NCBI RefSeq assembly: GCF_023734775.1
Contig: NZ_AP025732.1
Location: 2,362,501 to 2,426,500 of the forward strand
Reading direction: 5' to 3'
Length of the DNA: 64,000 bases
Source: Nostoc cf. commune SO-36
GTDB lineage: Bacteria; Cyanobacteriota; Cyanobacteriia; Cyanobacteriales; Nostocaceae
Shown in pieces: positions 1 through 9,300 of this stretch. The position numbers were made by a program, and so were the translations under genes. Each line of letters opens with the position of its first letter. The stretch's first letter is position 1. The notes beneath the pieces are model-generated. The model did not search any database. It was not told the origin of the DNA and was given only the letters and a program-made list of their open reading frames with translations.

Positions 1-2229
1 TCCACCTAGATGTAGTATCCACAAAGGTGCTGGCGTATTGGGGACGGTTTTATTGTTCTTCGATAATTCATAACTACCTTCATCACTCACCAGCAAAACG
101 ACATCATAAGCTGTATCCCCACGCAAATTGTTAAACTGTGTCAGCATTTCTTGGGGTTGAATTGTACCGTAAAAAGCAACTTTTTCCGGTTGGAATTGCT
201 GGAGATCATCTAATCGTTTTGGTGCAGCACCTGGAGAAACACTAAGATATAAATCTGCATCGTTGTTTGTCAAATCATTATCTGCAAAGCTGTATTTTTT
301 CAACCATGATAATGTTTGCAGCAATTCTTTAATATGTTTCCCCATACTGCGAGAAGTATCGAGAACTACAGCAACTCGTTGGTCTTTGGGTAAGGTGTAA
401 TCTTGACTAGATAAAGGTTTAGCTAATATTTTGTAGCCTTCCTCTAAATTTACTTCATGTAATACAGGCTGAATTTTTCCACTCGCGGGGATGAATTTTT
501 CTAACCAAGCATCGTCTTTCAAACCGATTTCTTTGCCGTTGCGGATACGCTTGGTTTGATTCGTCCAGAAGATATTACGTTTTTCCCCTAAATCGGGCAT
601 TTCCCAACCTAAATTTTGTCCCAGCACTTTGTAAGTTAACCATAGGTGCATTTCTGTGGGGAGTGATGGTTGCCCTTGTATTTGTTGTACATTCTTAGGA
701 GGAATAGGAAAAGCCCGTAATCGATAATGTCTCGGCCCTACTTGTTCCAACAAAGCTGGATCTATTGGGCGTGAACGTCTAACTTGAGAATTATAAACTT
801 TCTGGGCAGCACCGCGAGGAGAGACAACAAAAGGGAAGCGTTGGTCTAACTTATTAGTATCACCCAACCATAAGCCAGTAATTACAGCGCTTTCTGGCAA
901 AGAAAAGGAGTAAAAAACTTCCTGAACTTCTTGTGTTTGGTTTTTATAAATTTCGGACAATTCCACATCAGCCCAATCACCATGTTCTTTAACTGTGACT
1001 TCTTGTGATACTAATAAAACTTTTTTTTCGTTGATATTTAATAAACCTGCTTTAACTTCTTGTTCGTTAAAAGTAGATTGTACTGCGTGACTAACTGCTG
1101 TTTTTTCTGCTTTTTGTAGAGGTGTATCAAAAAAATCAGCGTAAAGTTTCTCTGCCTTGGCGGTATCTTTGTCAGAACCATTATATAAAAATGGTGACAT
1201 CAGCAAGTTATAAGTTGCTTGCAATCCATCAGTAGCCGATTTATCTAAGCCTAAGACATGATGATACATAGCACTGATGTGGTTATTTTCCTGCTTGCTG
1301 CTAAGGTAGCGGTAAGAAGATAAATAAGCGTTAACTAATCCTGTACGAATTTGTTCTGATTTGGCTACAAGCGTTTGGCGATCGCTATCATTTTTAGGTG
1401 CATTAGCTAAGAGCGAAAAAGCTAATACTTGGGGTTGTTGTTGTGAAGATACAAAAATAACTGCAAACGCCACAACAACTGCACCAGCACCAGCAAATGT
1501 TTTATTATTACCATGTTCTGAAGCAAAAGTTCTTAAAAATTTTGCTCCCGAATGTACATACATTGCTGTTAACGCCGATGGCATGACAATAAACAATGTG
1601 GCACTAAAACCAAGAATAAGTAGCCAAGGGATAATTAGAAATAACCCGCCCACAAAAGCTGATTGATATAGTACATTCGCTAATATTTTTAGCCATGTAA
1701 ATTTGAGGAATTGTTGCAACATAAATACTGCTAAAGGCACAGCATAAAATAACAAAACTGCACCCGCGTAAATACCAAATATCAGCATTAATGTATGGGC
1801 TAACATTTGTACCCATTGCAAACCAATTTTGCGTCGGGAAGCATAACCCCAAAATAACTCTCCAGTAAAAGTAGCTATACATACGCCTGTTGTTATCAGA
1901 ATTTGGCTACTAGCTGATGTCAGTTCTCGAATCACAAATAACCGCAACAAACATAATACAAACAGTGGTGCTTCTACACCATAAAATAGGCGAATTAGTT
2001 GTAAAGGTTGTTTAATAAACCTCCAGCCACCGATAATACTGGAAATTGTGGGAATGGCAATTAAAGTAACGACAGTTAAGGCAAATTCAGTTGGGATATT
2101 GCCTGTTAAGGTTGCTTCAAATAATGGTATGCCTACGGATGGTAATATCCCTATATAAACTAAGATTAAAAATGTCAGGTTCCAGAGCCAAAAAATTCCG
2201 TAAAAACTTGTATTCCAAAATAATTTCAC
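1..2229 (-). CDS. Integral membrane protein with vWA-like domain (TIGR02921-like), C-terminus off the window
   Basis: The reading frame is open from a GTG at 2229 to the left edge, so about 743 codons are present and the C-terminus is missing. The GTG is chosen because AGGAGGA lies about 8 nt upstream. The first half is a series of hydrophobic segments (roughly eight, residues 10-290). The second half is soluble: a VIT-like region, then a von Willebrand A-type domain with a MIDAS-like D-T-S-R-S followed by M-G-K (bases 346-360). The arrangement fits the cyanobacterial family annotated as PEP-CTERM integral membrane protein TIGR02921; that assignment is from memory, and the expected C-terminal sorting signal is outside the window. 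The function is unknown; a metal-dependent adhesion or protein-binding role at the membrane is an inference from the vWA fold. It is separated from hisS by about 390 bp and is not obviously in an operon. Confidence 0.75.
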   Translation of the reverse strand, partial: MKLFWNTSFYGIFWLWNLTFLILVYIGILPSVGIPLFEATLTGNIPTEFALTVVTLIAIPTISSIIGGWRFIKQPLQLIRLFYGVEAPLFVLCLLRLFVIRELTSASSQILITTGVCIATFTGELFWGYASRRKIGLQWVQMLAHTLMLIFGIYAGAVLLFYAVPLAVFMLQQFLKFTWLKILANVLYQSAFVGGLFLIIPWLLILGFSATLFIVMPSALTAMYVHSGAKFLRTFASEHGNNKTFAGAGAVVVAFAVIFVSSQQQPQVLAFSLLANAPKNDSDRQTLVAKSEQIRTGLVNAYLSSYRYLSSKQENNHISAMYHHVLGLDKSATDGLQATYNLLMSPFLYNGSDKDTAKAEKLYADFFDTPLQKAEKTAVSHAVQSTFNEQEVKAGLLNINEKKVLLVSQEVTVKEHGDWADVELSEIYKNQTQEVQEVFYSFSLPESAVITGLWLGDTNKLDQRFPFVVSPRGAAQKVYNSQVRRSRPIDPALLEQVGPRHYRLRAFPIPPKNVQQIQGQPSLPTEMHLWLTYKVLGQNLGWEMPDLGEKRNIFWTNQTKRIRNGKEIGLKDDAWLEKFIPASGKIQPVLHEVNLEEGYKILAKPLSSQDYTLPKDQRVAVVLDTSRSMGKHIKELLQTLSWLKKYSFADNDLTNNDADLYLSVSPGAAPKRLDDLQQFQPEKVAFYGTIQPQEMLTQFNNLRGDTAYDVVLLVSDEGSYELSKNNKTVPNTPAPLWILHLGG

Positions 2230-2389
2230 AGCTTTACTCCTCCTAAAATTGACGTTATTGCACCCATACCCCAGCCTTGAAAATAGTTCCTTATTTTAAG
2301 TTTTCCCTTAACACTGGCTTTTGTAACAATTTACTTAGGCACTTCCAGTTAAAAAAATATCCCGTCGTCGGGGTGGGGCGCAAGTACTC

Positions 2390-2605
2390 AATATGTCCGG
2401 TACTTGTCGGATTGCAGCGATCGCATGATTCATAGTTTAAAGCTTTGACCCTGGCGACTGTTCGAGTTCTGTCTAGGAAATTGTTGTAGTTACCCGTGGT
2501 ATGAAGCAGTCTATTATGACCAAGGTTGGGTTAAGCAAAACGCAACCCAAGAAAGCCCTTGGTGTATGAGGTGGAAGCTATAACGCATCGTCATAGACAG
2601 TTGCT
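2390..2605 (+). mobile_element. Possible decayed transposon (IS200/IS605 TnpB-type) 3' end
   Basis: This gap between the vWA protein and hisS has no intact gene. On the plus strand one frame reads D-P-G-D-C-S-S-S-V then a stop, continuing open to K-K-A-L-G-V and another stop. This resembles the degenerate C-terminal tails of cyanobacterial TnpB proteins. A 7-bp stem (TTGGGTT/AACCCAA) lies around 2527-2550. No catalytic motifs and no second end are visible, so this is a weak call resting on a short match recalled from memory. Confidence 0.2.
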
Positions 2606-2622
2606 ACTTTATAAATAAAATT

Positions 2623-4011
2623 TTAAGTAAGCCTTCTTTTAACTTCCTCTGCCAGATTTTCTAGTAACACTTCTACTTGCTCACCTGTTTTCAAATCTTT
2701 GAGCGAAGATTTTTGTGCTGCTGCTTCTTCAGAACCAATAATTACGCAAAATTGTATTCCTTGCTTGTCCGCTAATTGAAATTGTTTACCCAAGGGACGC
2801 TTATCAAAGTTAGTGATAACATTAATTCCCGCCTGACGCAAATGTTGAGAAACTTTTAAATAAGTGGGCATTAAATCTTCTTGCATATTCACTACCATCA
2901 CCTGGCTTGGTGTTGCAGCTAAGGTATTTAGAATACCAGCTTTTAACAAACGACTAATTAAGCGAGTTAAGCCAATAGAAATGCCTACACCAGGCATTTT
3001 TTCACCCAAGAATACCCCGACTAATTCTTCATATCTCCCACCAGAACAAATACTACCTAAAGCTTCGTGTCCTAATAGGCTTGTTTCGTAGACTGTGCCA
3101 GTATAGTAATCAAGACCACGCGCAATTGATAAATCAATACAGAAACGATTTTCGGCAACTCCGAGATTACGCACTCCTGCAATTACTGTTTCTAATTCGG
3201 TAATTCCTAAGCTCAATTGCTCGGTTTCTACGAGATTCTGAGCGAGGTGCTTAAGTTTATCTAATACGTCATCAACCGAACCGTTAATTTTAATAAATTC
3301 AATGATTTTTTGCGCTTGTTCTGCTGAAACTCCTTCTTTTTCTAAATCTTGTTTTACTTTACCTTCACCAATTTTTTCTAGAGTATCAACAATCCCAATA
3401 CACGATTTAATTTGATTTTCAGCAATTCCCAATGATTTAAAGAAACCAGTAAGAACTTTACGGTTATTGATGCGAATCAGAAAATCACCAATATTAATTG
3501 CTTCAAATATCTCAGTGATAATTGCAGGCATCTGAGCATCATAGAGCAAGCTGAGTTCACGACGAGCAACTACATCAATATCGCATTGGCGAAACTGACG
3601 AAAACGCCCATCTTTCGCCCGTTCACCCCGAAAAACTATATCAGTTTGATAGCGGGCAAAAGGAAAGGTTAATTCATTCAGATGACGAGCAATATACGCC
3701 GCTAATGGAACTGTTTGATCAAACTTTAAAGCTCTTGCTTCCGAACCAGTTTCGCCCGATTTATCTCTCTCAGCTTGTCGATTCGGTGGCAATATGGGAT
3801 CAATGCCATAGATGATGTTGTCGCCTTGATTACCTTTAGCTTGCAGCACTTCTAAACGTTCTACAGCAGGTGTTTCGATAGGTGTAAAACCATAGCTTTC
3901 AAAAACTTTACGGATAATATCTAGCAAGTGTAATTCCAAACGCTTTTCGCTAGGAAGAAATTCTGGGAAACCACTAGGGGTAGAGAAGTTTATTTTGTCG
4001 CCTTTGGCCAT
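2623..4011 (-). CDS. hisS: Histidyl-tRNA synthetase
   Basis: This is a class II aminoacyl-tRNA synthetase that charges tRNA-His with histidine in the cytoplasm. The 462-residue length is normal. Motif 1 lies near the N-terminus (F-L-P-S-E-K-R onward), motif 2 is F-R-G-E-R-A-K-D-G-R-F-R-Q-F-Q/R (about residues 125-140), the two histidine-binding signatures are A-R-G-L-D-Y-Y-T-G and G-S-I-C-S-G-G-R-Y, and motif 3 is G-V-G-I-S-I-G-L-T-R-L. A C-terminal anticodon-binding domain follows (V-M-V-V-N-M to the end). The ATG at 4011 gives the expected N-terminus. It is monocistronic as far as can be seen. Confidence 0.98.
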   Translation of the reverse strand: MAKGDKINFSTPSGFPEFLPSEKRLELHLLDIIRKVFESYGFTPIETPAVERLEVLQAKGNQGDNIIYGIDPILPPNRQAERDKSGETGSEARALKFDQTVPLAAYIARHLNELTFPFARYQTDIVFRGERAKDGRFRQFRQCDIDVVARRELSLLYDAQMPAIITEIFEAINIGDFLIRINNRKVLTGFFKSLGIAENQIKSCIGIVDTLEKIGEGKVKQDLEKEGVSAEQAQKIIEFIKINGSVDDVLDKLKHLAQNLVETEQLSLGITELETVIAGVRNLGVAENRFCIDLSIARGLDYYTGTVYETSLLGHEALGSICSGGRYEELVGVFLGEKMPGVGISIGLTRLISRLLKAGILNTLAATPSQVMVVNMQEDLMPTYLKVSQHLRQAGINVITNFDKRPLGKQFQLADKQGIQFCVIIGSEEAAAQKSSLKDLKTGEQVEVLLENLAEEVKRRLT

Positions 4012-4161
4012 GCGTGTACCTTACTAAGTTGAGATTGGAGATGAAAGCCTAACAAATGCAATCGTGGCCACACAAACATAAACGTTTTGCGGCTTCCCGC
4101 AGGGTAGTACGCCTGCGCGGACTGAAGAATAATGAGCGTTTATCTTTGAGAGGAGAAATTA

Positions 4162-4608
4162 CTATCTTACCCGTTCTTCTTGAATTAGGGTGCGTTGAAA
4201 GATTTGATTGTTTTTAAACCAATGCCAAGTGCGGGCACGATTGTTATTGTCAGGACTAATGTAGATCATTTCATATAAGCTCATTTCTGGGTTTGTTTTA
4301 TAACTAAACCACAAAATAACAATGGAATCATCAGCTTCCCAGGCTTTTCCTTCAATGCGATCGGTGTCAAACCAAAGCTTATTATCTTTATAAATTCCTG
4401 GAAATTCATACTCCTCTTGTTTACCATCAGACCATTTGTAGCGATTGATTTGGTAATAGGGATGAGGGCCATTTTCTGGAAATTGACAAGTTAAGTGAGA
4501 TTCATACTTATCGAGGATTTTTCCGGCTGTATCAATTACTGTATAAGTTCCTACCCAATCTCCTTCATGACGGGCTAGCACGGGCATTCCTTCTCGAATA
4601 TTAGACAT
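4162..4608 (-). CDS. Lipocalin-like conserved hypothetical protein (DUF3598-like)
   Basis: A 148-residue soluble protein with no signal peptide or membrane segment. It begins M-S-N-I-R-E-G-M-P-V-L-A-R-H-E-G-D-W-V-G-T-Y and alternates short hydrophobic strands with many Trp and Tyr residues. That pattern matches small cyanobacterial beta-barrel proteins of the DUF3598/lipocalin type, in which an E-G-x-W-x-G motif near the N-terminus starts the barrel. No catalytic residues can be named and the ligand is unknown. It stands alone between hisS and an aroA relic, whose last codon lies about 14 nt upstream of its start. The family assignment is tentative; that it is a real gene is more secure, given the clean composition and start. 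Confidence 0.7.
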   Translation of the reverse strand: MSNIREGMPVLARHEGDWVGTYTVIDTAGKILDKYESHLTCQFPENGPHPYYQINRYKWSDGKQEEYEFPGIYKDNKLWFDTDRIEGKAWEADDSIVILWFSYKTNPEMSLYEMIYISPDNNNRARTWHWFKNNQIFQRTLIQEERVR

Positions 4609-4621
4609 TGCAATTCACCTT

Positions 4622-4865
4622 CTATTGTTCTAACATTTGGAAAAATCGAGTAAAGTAATCGGGAAAGGTTTTCGCTGTACAACCAGAGTCTTTTATTACA
4701 ATGCCTGGAACTTTTAAGCCACTAAAAAAAAGCATTCTATAAAATCGCGTCACCTGGCGCTAAGGCGGCAACGAGAAATGCCCGATTAGTAATACTTTTA
4801 GAACCAGGAATCTCTACTGTGGCATCTACTGGGCGATTCAGAACAGGGATTGCAATGGTATCCAT
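4622..4865 (-). pseudogene. aroA: EPSP synthase (aroA) relic with the middle deleted
   Basis: Reading from an ATG at 4865, the first 42 codons encode the start of 5-enolpyruvylshikimate-3-phosphate synthase, including the phosphoenolpyruvate/shikimate-site motif I-P-G-S-K-S-I-T-N-R-A and L-V-A-A-L-A-P-G-D, then stop. After about 25 nt, another frame encodes the extreme C-terminus of the same enzyme: G-L-K-V-P-G-I-V-I followed by G-C-T-A-K-T-F-P-D-Y-F-T-R-F, ending at a TAG at 4622. The intact enzyme is about 430 residues, so roughly 350 codons have been lost between two preserved ends. The shikimate pathway is essential in a photoautotroph, so a working aroA must lie elsewhere; this copy is either a redundant duplicate or a transposition scar. 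Confidence 0.85.
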
Positions 4866-4949
4866 TTTAAATTTCTGTGCAGGTAGTCAGCTACAACTTA
4901 ATTAATTATGTTCGCATATTATGAGTGGGGAGTGGGGAAGGTTGTCAAC

Positions 4950-5370
4950 TTAAGGTTGAAAGCGAAGGTGTTGGAGCGGTATTACTTGGGCAATGGTTTC
5001 AAAGTTGCGATCGTTGTGAATCAGAAGCAAATTATTTTCCAAAGCAGTTTGAGCAATGCAGCAATCGATTGGGCTGCGAACGGTAAGCCCTTGACGGCGC
5101 AAGTCACAGTAAATACGGGCAGCCGCTTGCCAAGAATCAATCGAGGGTTCAATATAATTTTGTGTTTCGAGGTAGGTGGAGAGGAGAGTCCATTCTTGCT
5201 CGTTCAGGCTACCTTGAAGCAATTCAAGCTGAGTGAATCGGGTGAGTAAAACTTCTCGATTAGCAATTAGGGTTTCAAGCTGCTGGCGAACTTGACCGTT
5301 GCGATGCCTGGCGGCGGGCTGCGCCTACGCGGAAGACTACTATCCAAACGGATGTATCAATCAGCAGCAT
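4950..5370 (-). pseudogene. vapC: VapC-type PIN-domain toxin broken by a palindromic repeat
   Basis: From ATG 5370 the frame starts M-L-L-I-D-T-S-V-W-I, the usual PIN-domain beginning with the first catalytic Asp. It then enters a 28-bp palindromic element (5301-5328) that shifts the frame and leads to a stop. Downstream of the element the correct frame resumes (G-Q-V-R-Q-Q-L-E-T-L-I-A-N-R) and runs to the C-terminus, including S-P-I-D-C-C-I-A-Q-T-A and I-H-N-D-R-N-F, the regions carrying the later PIN acidic residues. The ATG overlaps the end of the VapB-like region of the upstream gene, as in vapBC operons. An in-frame ATG-less remainder of about 90 residues could not make the complete active site, so the toxin is predicted dead. 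Confidence 0.85.
5301..5328. repeat. 28-bp palindromic dispersed element inserted in vapC
   Basis: The segment GCGATGCCTGGCGGCGGGCT followed by GCGCCTAC matches the Nostoc-type short interspersed palindrome also found at 10047, 11203 and 13866. Its removal restores the vapC reading frame when replaced by a six-base GATCGC, so the net gain is 22 bp. Confidence 0.8.
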
Positions 5371-5851
5371 GACGAGTCTCGCGCAGAGCTTTGTGGTCAA
5401 AGTCTGGGACTAACTGAATTTGTCCAGCGAGGTCGAAAAGGTTTCTCTTGCGGTGTGATGTTCCAGAAGAGTCAATTCGTGAACGCACAAGTTCTTGCAG
5501 AGCAAAATTCACTAGTTCTTCTTGAGTAGTGAAGTTGGTGAGTTGTAAGGCTTCGTTAAGGAGAGATTCATCATAAATAGTCAGCAAAATAATTCCCGTT
5601 GCTGTCTTGACATAGTAAATCAGACGATAGCCACCGCTTTTACCTTTTTGAGTGTCGCTATTTCCGACTCTTAACTTGAAGACCGTATAACCAACACCAG
5701 GTATTTGATCTCCTGGCAACTCTCCCTGTTCAAGTTGTTCGATGACGGGTTGTATATCATTCCGAATACTGCGATACTTCTTGGCAAGAGCGCGTAGATT
5801 TCGGTTGAATGTTGGCGAAGCTTCAACTTGAATGAAAGGCTGATCAGCCAT
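5357..5851 (-). CDS. Chimeric RelE-type toxin fused to a VapB-type antitoxin
   Basis: The 164-residue frame has two halves. Residues 1 to about 95 look like a RelE/ParE-superfamily mRNA interferase: F-N-R-N-L-R-A-L-A-K-K-Y-R, G-Y-T-V-F-K-L-R-V, and G-K-S-G-G-Y-R-L-I-Y-Y. Just where the toxin should finish, the sequence switches at I-Y-D-E-S-L-L-N-E-A-L into a VapB-like antitoxin (T-T-Q-E-E-L-V-N-F-A-L-Q-E-L, then N-L-F-D-L-A-G-Q-I and a C-terminal E-T-R-H-A-A-D). The VapB half carries an extra eight-residue stretch (I-D-S-S-G-T-S-H). The start overlaps the upstream antitoxin by 8 nt and the end overlaps the vapC start. The simplest reading is that a deletion joined the 5' part of relE to vapB. 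Whether the chimera retains RNase or antitoxin activity cannot be told. Confidence 0.8.
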   Translation of the reverse strand: MADQPFIQVEASPTFNRNLRALAKKYRSIRNDIQPVIEQLEQGELPGDQIPGVGYTVFKLRVGNSDTQKGKSGGYRLIYYVKTATGIILLTIYDESLLNEALQLTNFTTQEELVNFALQELVRSRIDSSGTSHRKRNLFDLAGQIQLVPDFDHKALRETRHAAD

Positions 5852-6083
5852 TTTCCAGCCCTTCCCAAAGTTGAGCCACCGGGATAGTTTGCCCAGTCAT
5901 GGCTTCGTGCCAAGCTTGCCGGAAATCTGCTAAGACTTCTGCTTGAGATTGATTATCTAGAACTTCCTCTTCTGGAATTAGAATAATAACTTCTACGCGG
6001 CTGTTTTTATCTGTTATGAGAGGATGATCTAAAATTATTTGTCCTTGCTCATTAATCGTTGCCATGACTTTAACTGCTTTCAT
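5844..6083 (-). CDS. RelB-like type II antitoxin
   Basis: A 79-residue acidic protein. The N-terminal part (M-K-A-V-K-V-M-A-T-I-N-E-Q-G-Q-I-I-L-D) has the look of the short DNA-binding region of cyanobacterial antitoxins that precede RelE-type toxins. The C-terminal part (D-F-R-Q-A-W-H-E-A-M-T-G) is a helix that would wrap the toxin. Its last codons overlap the start of the RelE::VapB chimera, the normal antitoxin-toxin arrangement with translational coupling. It probably neutralises what is left of the RelE half and represses the operon; this is family inference. Confidence 0.7.
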   Translation of the reverse strand: MKAVKVMATINEQGQIILDHPLITDKNSRVEVIILIPEEEVLDNQSQAEVLADFRQAWHEAMTGQTIPVAQLWEGLENG

Positions 6084-6149
6084 TGCTATTCCAAAATGTT
6101 AAGTGGTAGTGGTTAGGTTAATGTCCAAGGCTTTTCCTAAACTTGACTT

Positions 6150-6359
6150 TCACGCTTTCGGCTCTAAAAGTTGAAAGATGGACTCACGACTAACCAGTTC
6201 AGTTGTTTCACCTTCAGCGATCGCTTGCTCCATTGCCACGTCTTCAATAATTTCTGCCAGAAATTCAGAAACTTCTTTTCGATTGTCACGAATTAATTCA
6301 ATAATCGCGCTTTTCAAGATTTCCTTAAGTTGATCTGGGTTTATAGTAATCTCAGACAT
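6150..6359 (-). CDS. Small antitoxin-like protein downstream of the RM gene
   Basis: A 69-residue, strongly acidic, helical protein: M-S-E-I-T-I-N-P-D-Q-L-K-E-I-L-K-S-A-I-I-E-L at the start and E-L-V-S-R-E-S-I-F-Q-L-L-E near the end. Proteins of this pattern occur in cyanobacteria as antitoxin partners of RelE-like toxins. No toxin gene follows directly; the next gene is the RelB-like antitoxin 66 bp on. It starts 15 bp after the stop of the restriction-modification gene, so it is probably on the same transcript. It may be an orphan antitoxin left from a larger cluster. The assignment is moderate. Confidence 0.55.
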   Translation of the reverse strand: MSEITINPDQLKEILKSAIIELIRDNRKEVSEFLAEIIEDVAMEQAIAEGETTELVSRESIFQLLEPKA

Positions 6360-6374
6360 TCTGCCTCCATTAAG

Positions 6375-9300
6375 TTAGTTTGAGTTTGATAGATTGATTC
6401 CTAACGCTTCAAGCTGCTGATTGATCCAAGCCGTTGCTGTCGCTTCATCTGTTTCAATCGCTCGTTCTACTCCTGTTTTAGCAATTTCTAGCAGTTGCTT
6501 GGATTGCTCCCGCTTTTGGTGAGAGACTTCAACTTTGCTTCTGATTTTCTGCTGAACGGAATCTGGCGCATCCCAAACTTGAAATTGAGCAATTTCGTTG
6601 GGGTATAGCTCAATTTGCCCTGATGAACCTTTGAAATGCTTTTCAACGAATAGCTTTCCAATAATGCTATTGAGGTAAATCGACATATAAACCGGGTCAA
6701 GTAAATCAGTTCTAAGAATAGTGACGTGGTTATCTGGCAAAGCTTGTTGTTCGTAGAGATAAGGCGCACAGCGTCCAATTGTGCCAATACCTGTACCGTT
6801 TATTAGAACATCATCAGTTTTAATTGTAAGCGGATTATCATTTTCTGGCAGATAAGCATAGCGATTGTCTGTCAGGATTACTTCACCTTCTCGAACGTGC
6901 TTGGAGTTAACAACAAGTAAACCTAACTCATGCTCGTCTTCGTTCTCGATATATTGAGGTTGTTTTCCTCGTTGATTGAGGGTGAGTAAATCACCGAGGG
7001 GCGTTAGTTCAACTTTCTCTTCAAGTCGTTCAATGAGTTGGTCAAATTTTGGCTGGTAATACTCAGCGTCGAGGCGACTAGAGGACAGGAACGACTCGGC
7101 AAAACTCTTGATGGCAAAGGTTTCTTCCGTGGGCTGCCAATCATTCAAGCCAAGCTCCGACAATAGCAAATCTTCAGCTTGTTGATAGATTTCTTTTGCT
7201 TTCAATCTATCATAGTGTGCTTGTTCAAATAATTTTTTGAGTCCTGACTGAAATTCTGGATTCAACAAAGGAATTTTTACTGCTGCTAGTTCTTGAGCAT
7301 TGACATTTGACTGGTTGATTGAAATTCTAGCCCGTCTTTTTATATCCCAAATTCCTAAACTAGAATTTAAGAATGCGACTAAATATTCAGGTAAAATCTT
7401 TGACTCATCAGTTCTTACTCGTATTAGATAAGATGCGAAAACCAAATTTTCATCTGATAAACTTCTAAAAATGCCTGTTCTTCCAACGAATTCAAAAGAA
7501 TTTGTCCTATTGAATAGAATATCCCTGTCTTTGAGTTTGAAAGCTTCTATATCTACAGAAGAAATATCTGCAAACTTTGAAACATCGGTGTCGCAGAGCA
7601 TATTATGAATTTCATTCATCCTGTATATTTTTGTGCCTTCACCTTCTTCATTCATCTCTATCGAGATTCCGTACTGCACAAAAGTTACGGTTTCAGCAAC
7701 ATCTACATAACTATAATTTGGATTTTGAATAGGTGGTCTTTTGTGAAATTCACTATCGATTCTAAAATCTTTATTTTCTAAGGTTTCACCAAGCAAAACT
7801 TCAATTGCTTCCAGCCCATCCATTAACTGCTGATACCTCACAGCATCAAACGGCGCAACAGATGGGCTGGATTCAAAAAAACTGAGCTTCTCCTTTTTGG
7901 CAAACTCAATAAACGCTTCTGCAATGCCGTCTTCCGTCAGTCCTTCGTGGTTATACAAATCATGATCCACCACTAAATGACCGTGAACGTCTTGCAAAAA
8001 ATTGCCCTCCACCCCAACCACTCGCTGCATCGGAGAAGGCGGCATCAATTCGCCCAGTTCATCATCAGGCGGTGAAGTAGACGATGAAATTTTCCGCCAC
8101 ATCTTCTCCCCAGAATTATCCTTCCCCGATTTCCGCATCGTCGCAAAAAAGATGTTGTAGTCATCCTGTCGAGGGCAAAGTGCGCCCGCCTTCGGGTCGT
8201 CATTCCACTTCTGCACAAACAGCACCGAAGTCTTTGTACCCGTATGCGGCTTAAACGTATTGCCATGCAGCCCAACCACCGCCAAAATCCGGCAGCGTTC
8301 GGCAATAAAATCTCGAATATTTTTATCCGATGAATTGTTAAACCGTCCTTGAGGCAGCACGATCGCCATTCTACCTCCCGGTTTTAAAAAGTCCAAATTG
8401 CGCTCAATAAACAAAATATCGCGCCCTACCTTGCTTTGCCACTTACCATCCGGCTTCTTTGCCAAATCATAACGGGCAATCATGCGCGGTTCTTTGATAT
8501 CTCCGGCAAAGGGCGGATTCGCCATCAACACATCAAACTGAAACCGTTGGTAGCTGCTTTTATCGGTGCGGAGCTTTTTCAACCGAGAGAACGCCCGATT
8601 GTAAGTATCATCCCAGTCTTCCTCTTTAGTAATTTCATCCCATAATTCATAATCCAGCGTATTCAGATGCAACACATTTTGTTCACCGTCCCCAGCAATC
8701 AGGTTTAGCGTTCGTGCCACCCGCACCGCCTTTTCATCAAAATCAATCGAAAATACCTTTTCCTTGACATACTCATCGCACTCTGGCGGCTTTGATTCAG
8801 CCGTAAACAGATGACTGGTTTCTCGTCCTTGATCGCGCATAATCTGCTTCCAGACATGAAACATCGTATGCACCGGAAACCCCGATGAACCCGCCGCCGT
8901 ATCGATCATGTACTCATACTCTTGGGGATTGAGCATTTTCACGCACATATCAATTACATAGCGCGGCGTGAAATATTGCCCTTTATCCCCCTTGCTGCTT
9001 TGGTTAATCAAATACTCAAAGGCTTCATCGATTACATCCAGATTGGAGTTAAACAGCTTCACATTCTCCAATGACGACACACAAACCGACAAGTGCGAAG
9101 GTGTGAGGCTAATCTTGGCTCCTTCACTAAACACACCCTGCCACTTTTGTTTAGCTTTGTCGAATAAATCCTGAATCTTGGTTTTGAGCGCTGCTTCTGT
9201 CTGTCCTGTATTGCGAAACTCTAGAGAACGAGTTTTACGGCGGTTGCCCTGCCCAGAATACCACTCGTCATAGAGCTTGGTAAAAATCAGCTTAAATAGT

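Noticed and set aside
2390..2605. A complete insertion sequence between the vWA gene and hisS
   Set aside because: Only a short tail-like frame and one hairpin are visible; no transposase body or second end, so it is kept as a weak relic only.
4908..5249. Plus-strand frame of 113 codons
   Set aside because: It is the complement of the vapC coding region; the minus-strand reading has clear PIN motifs.
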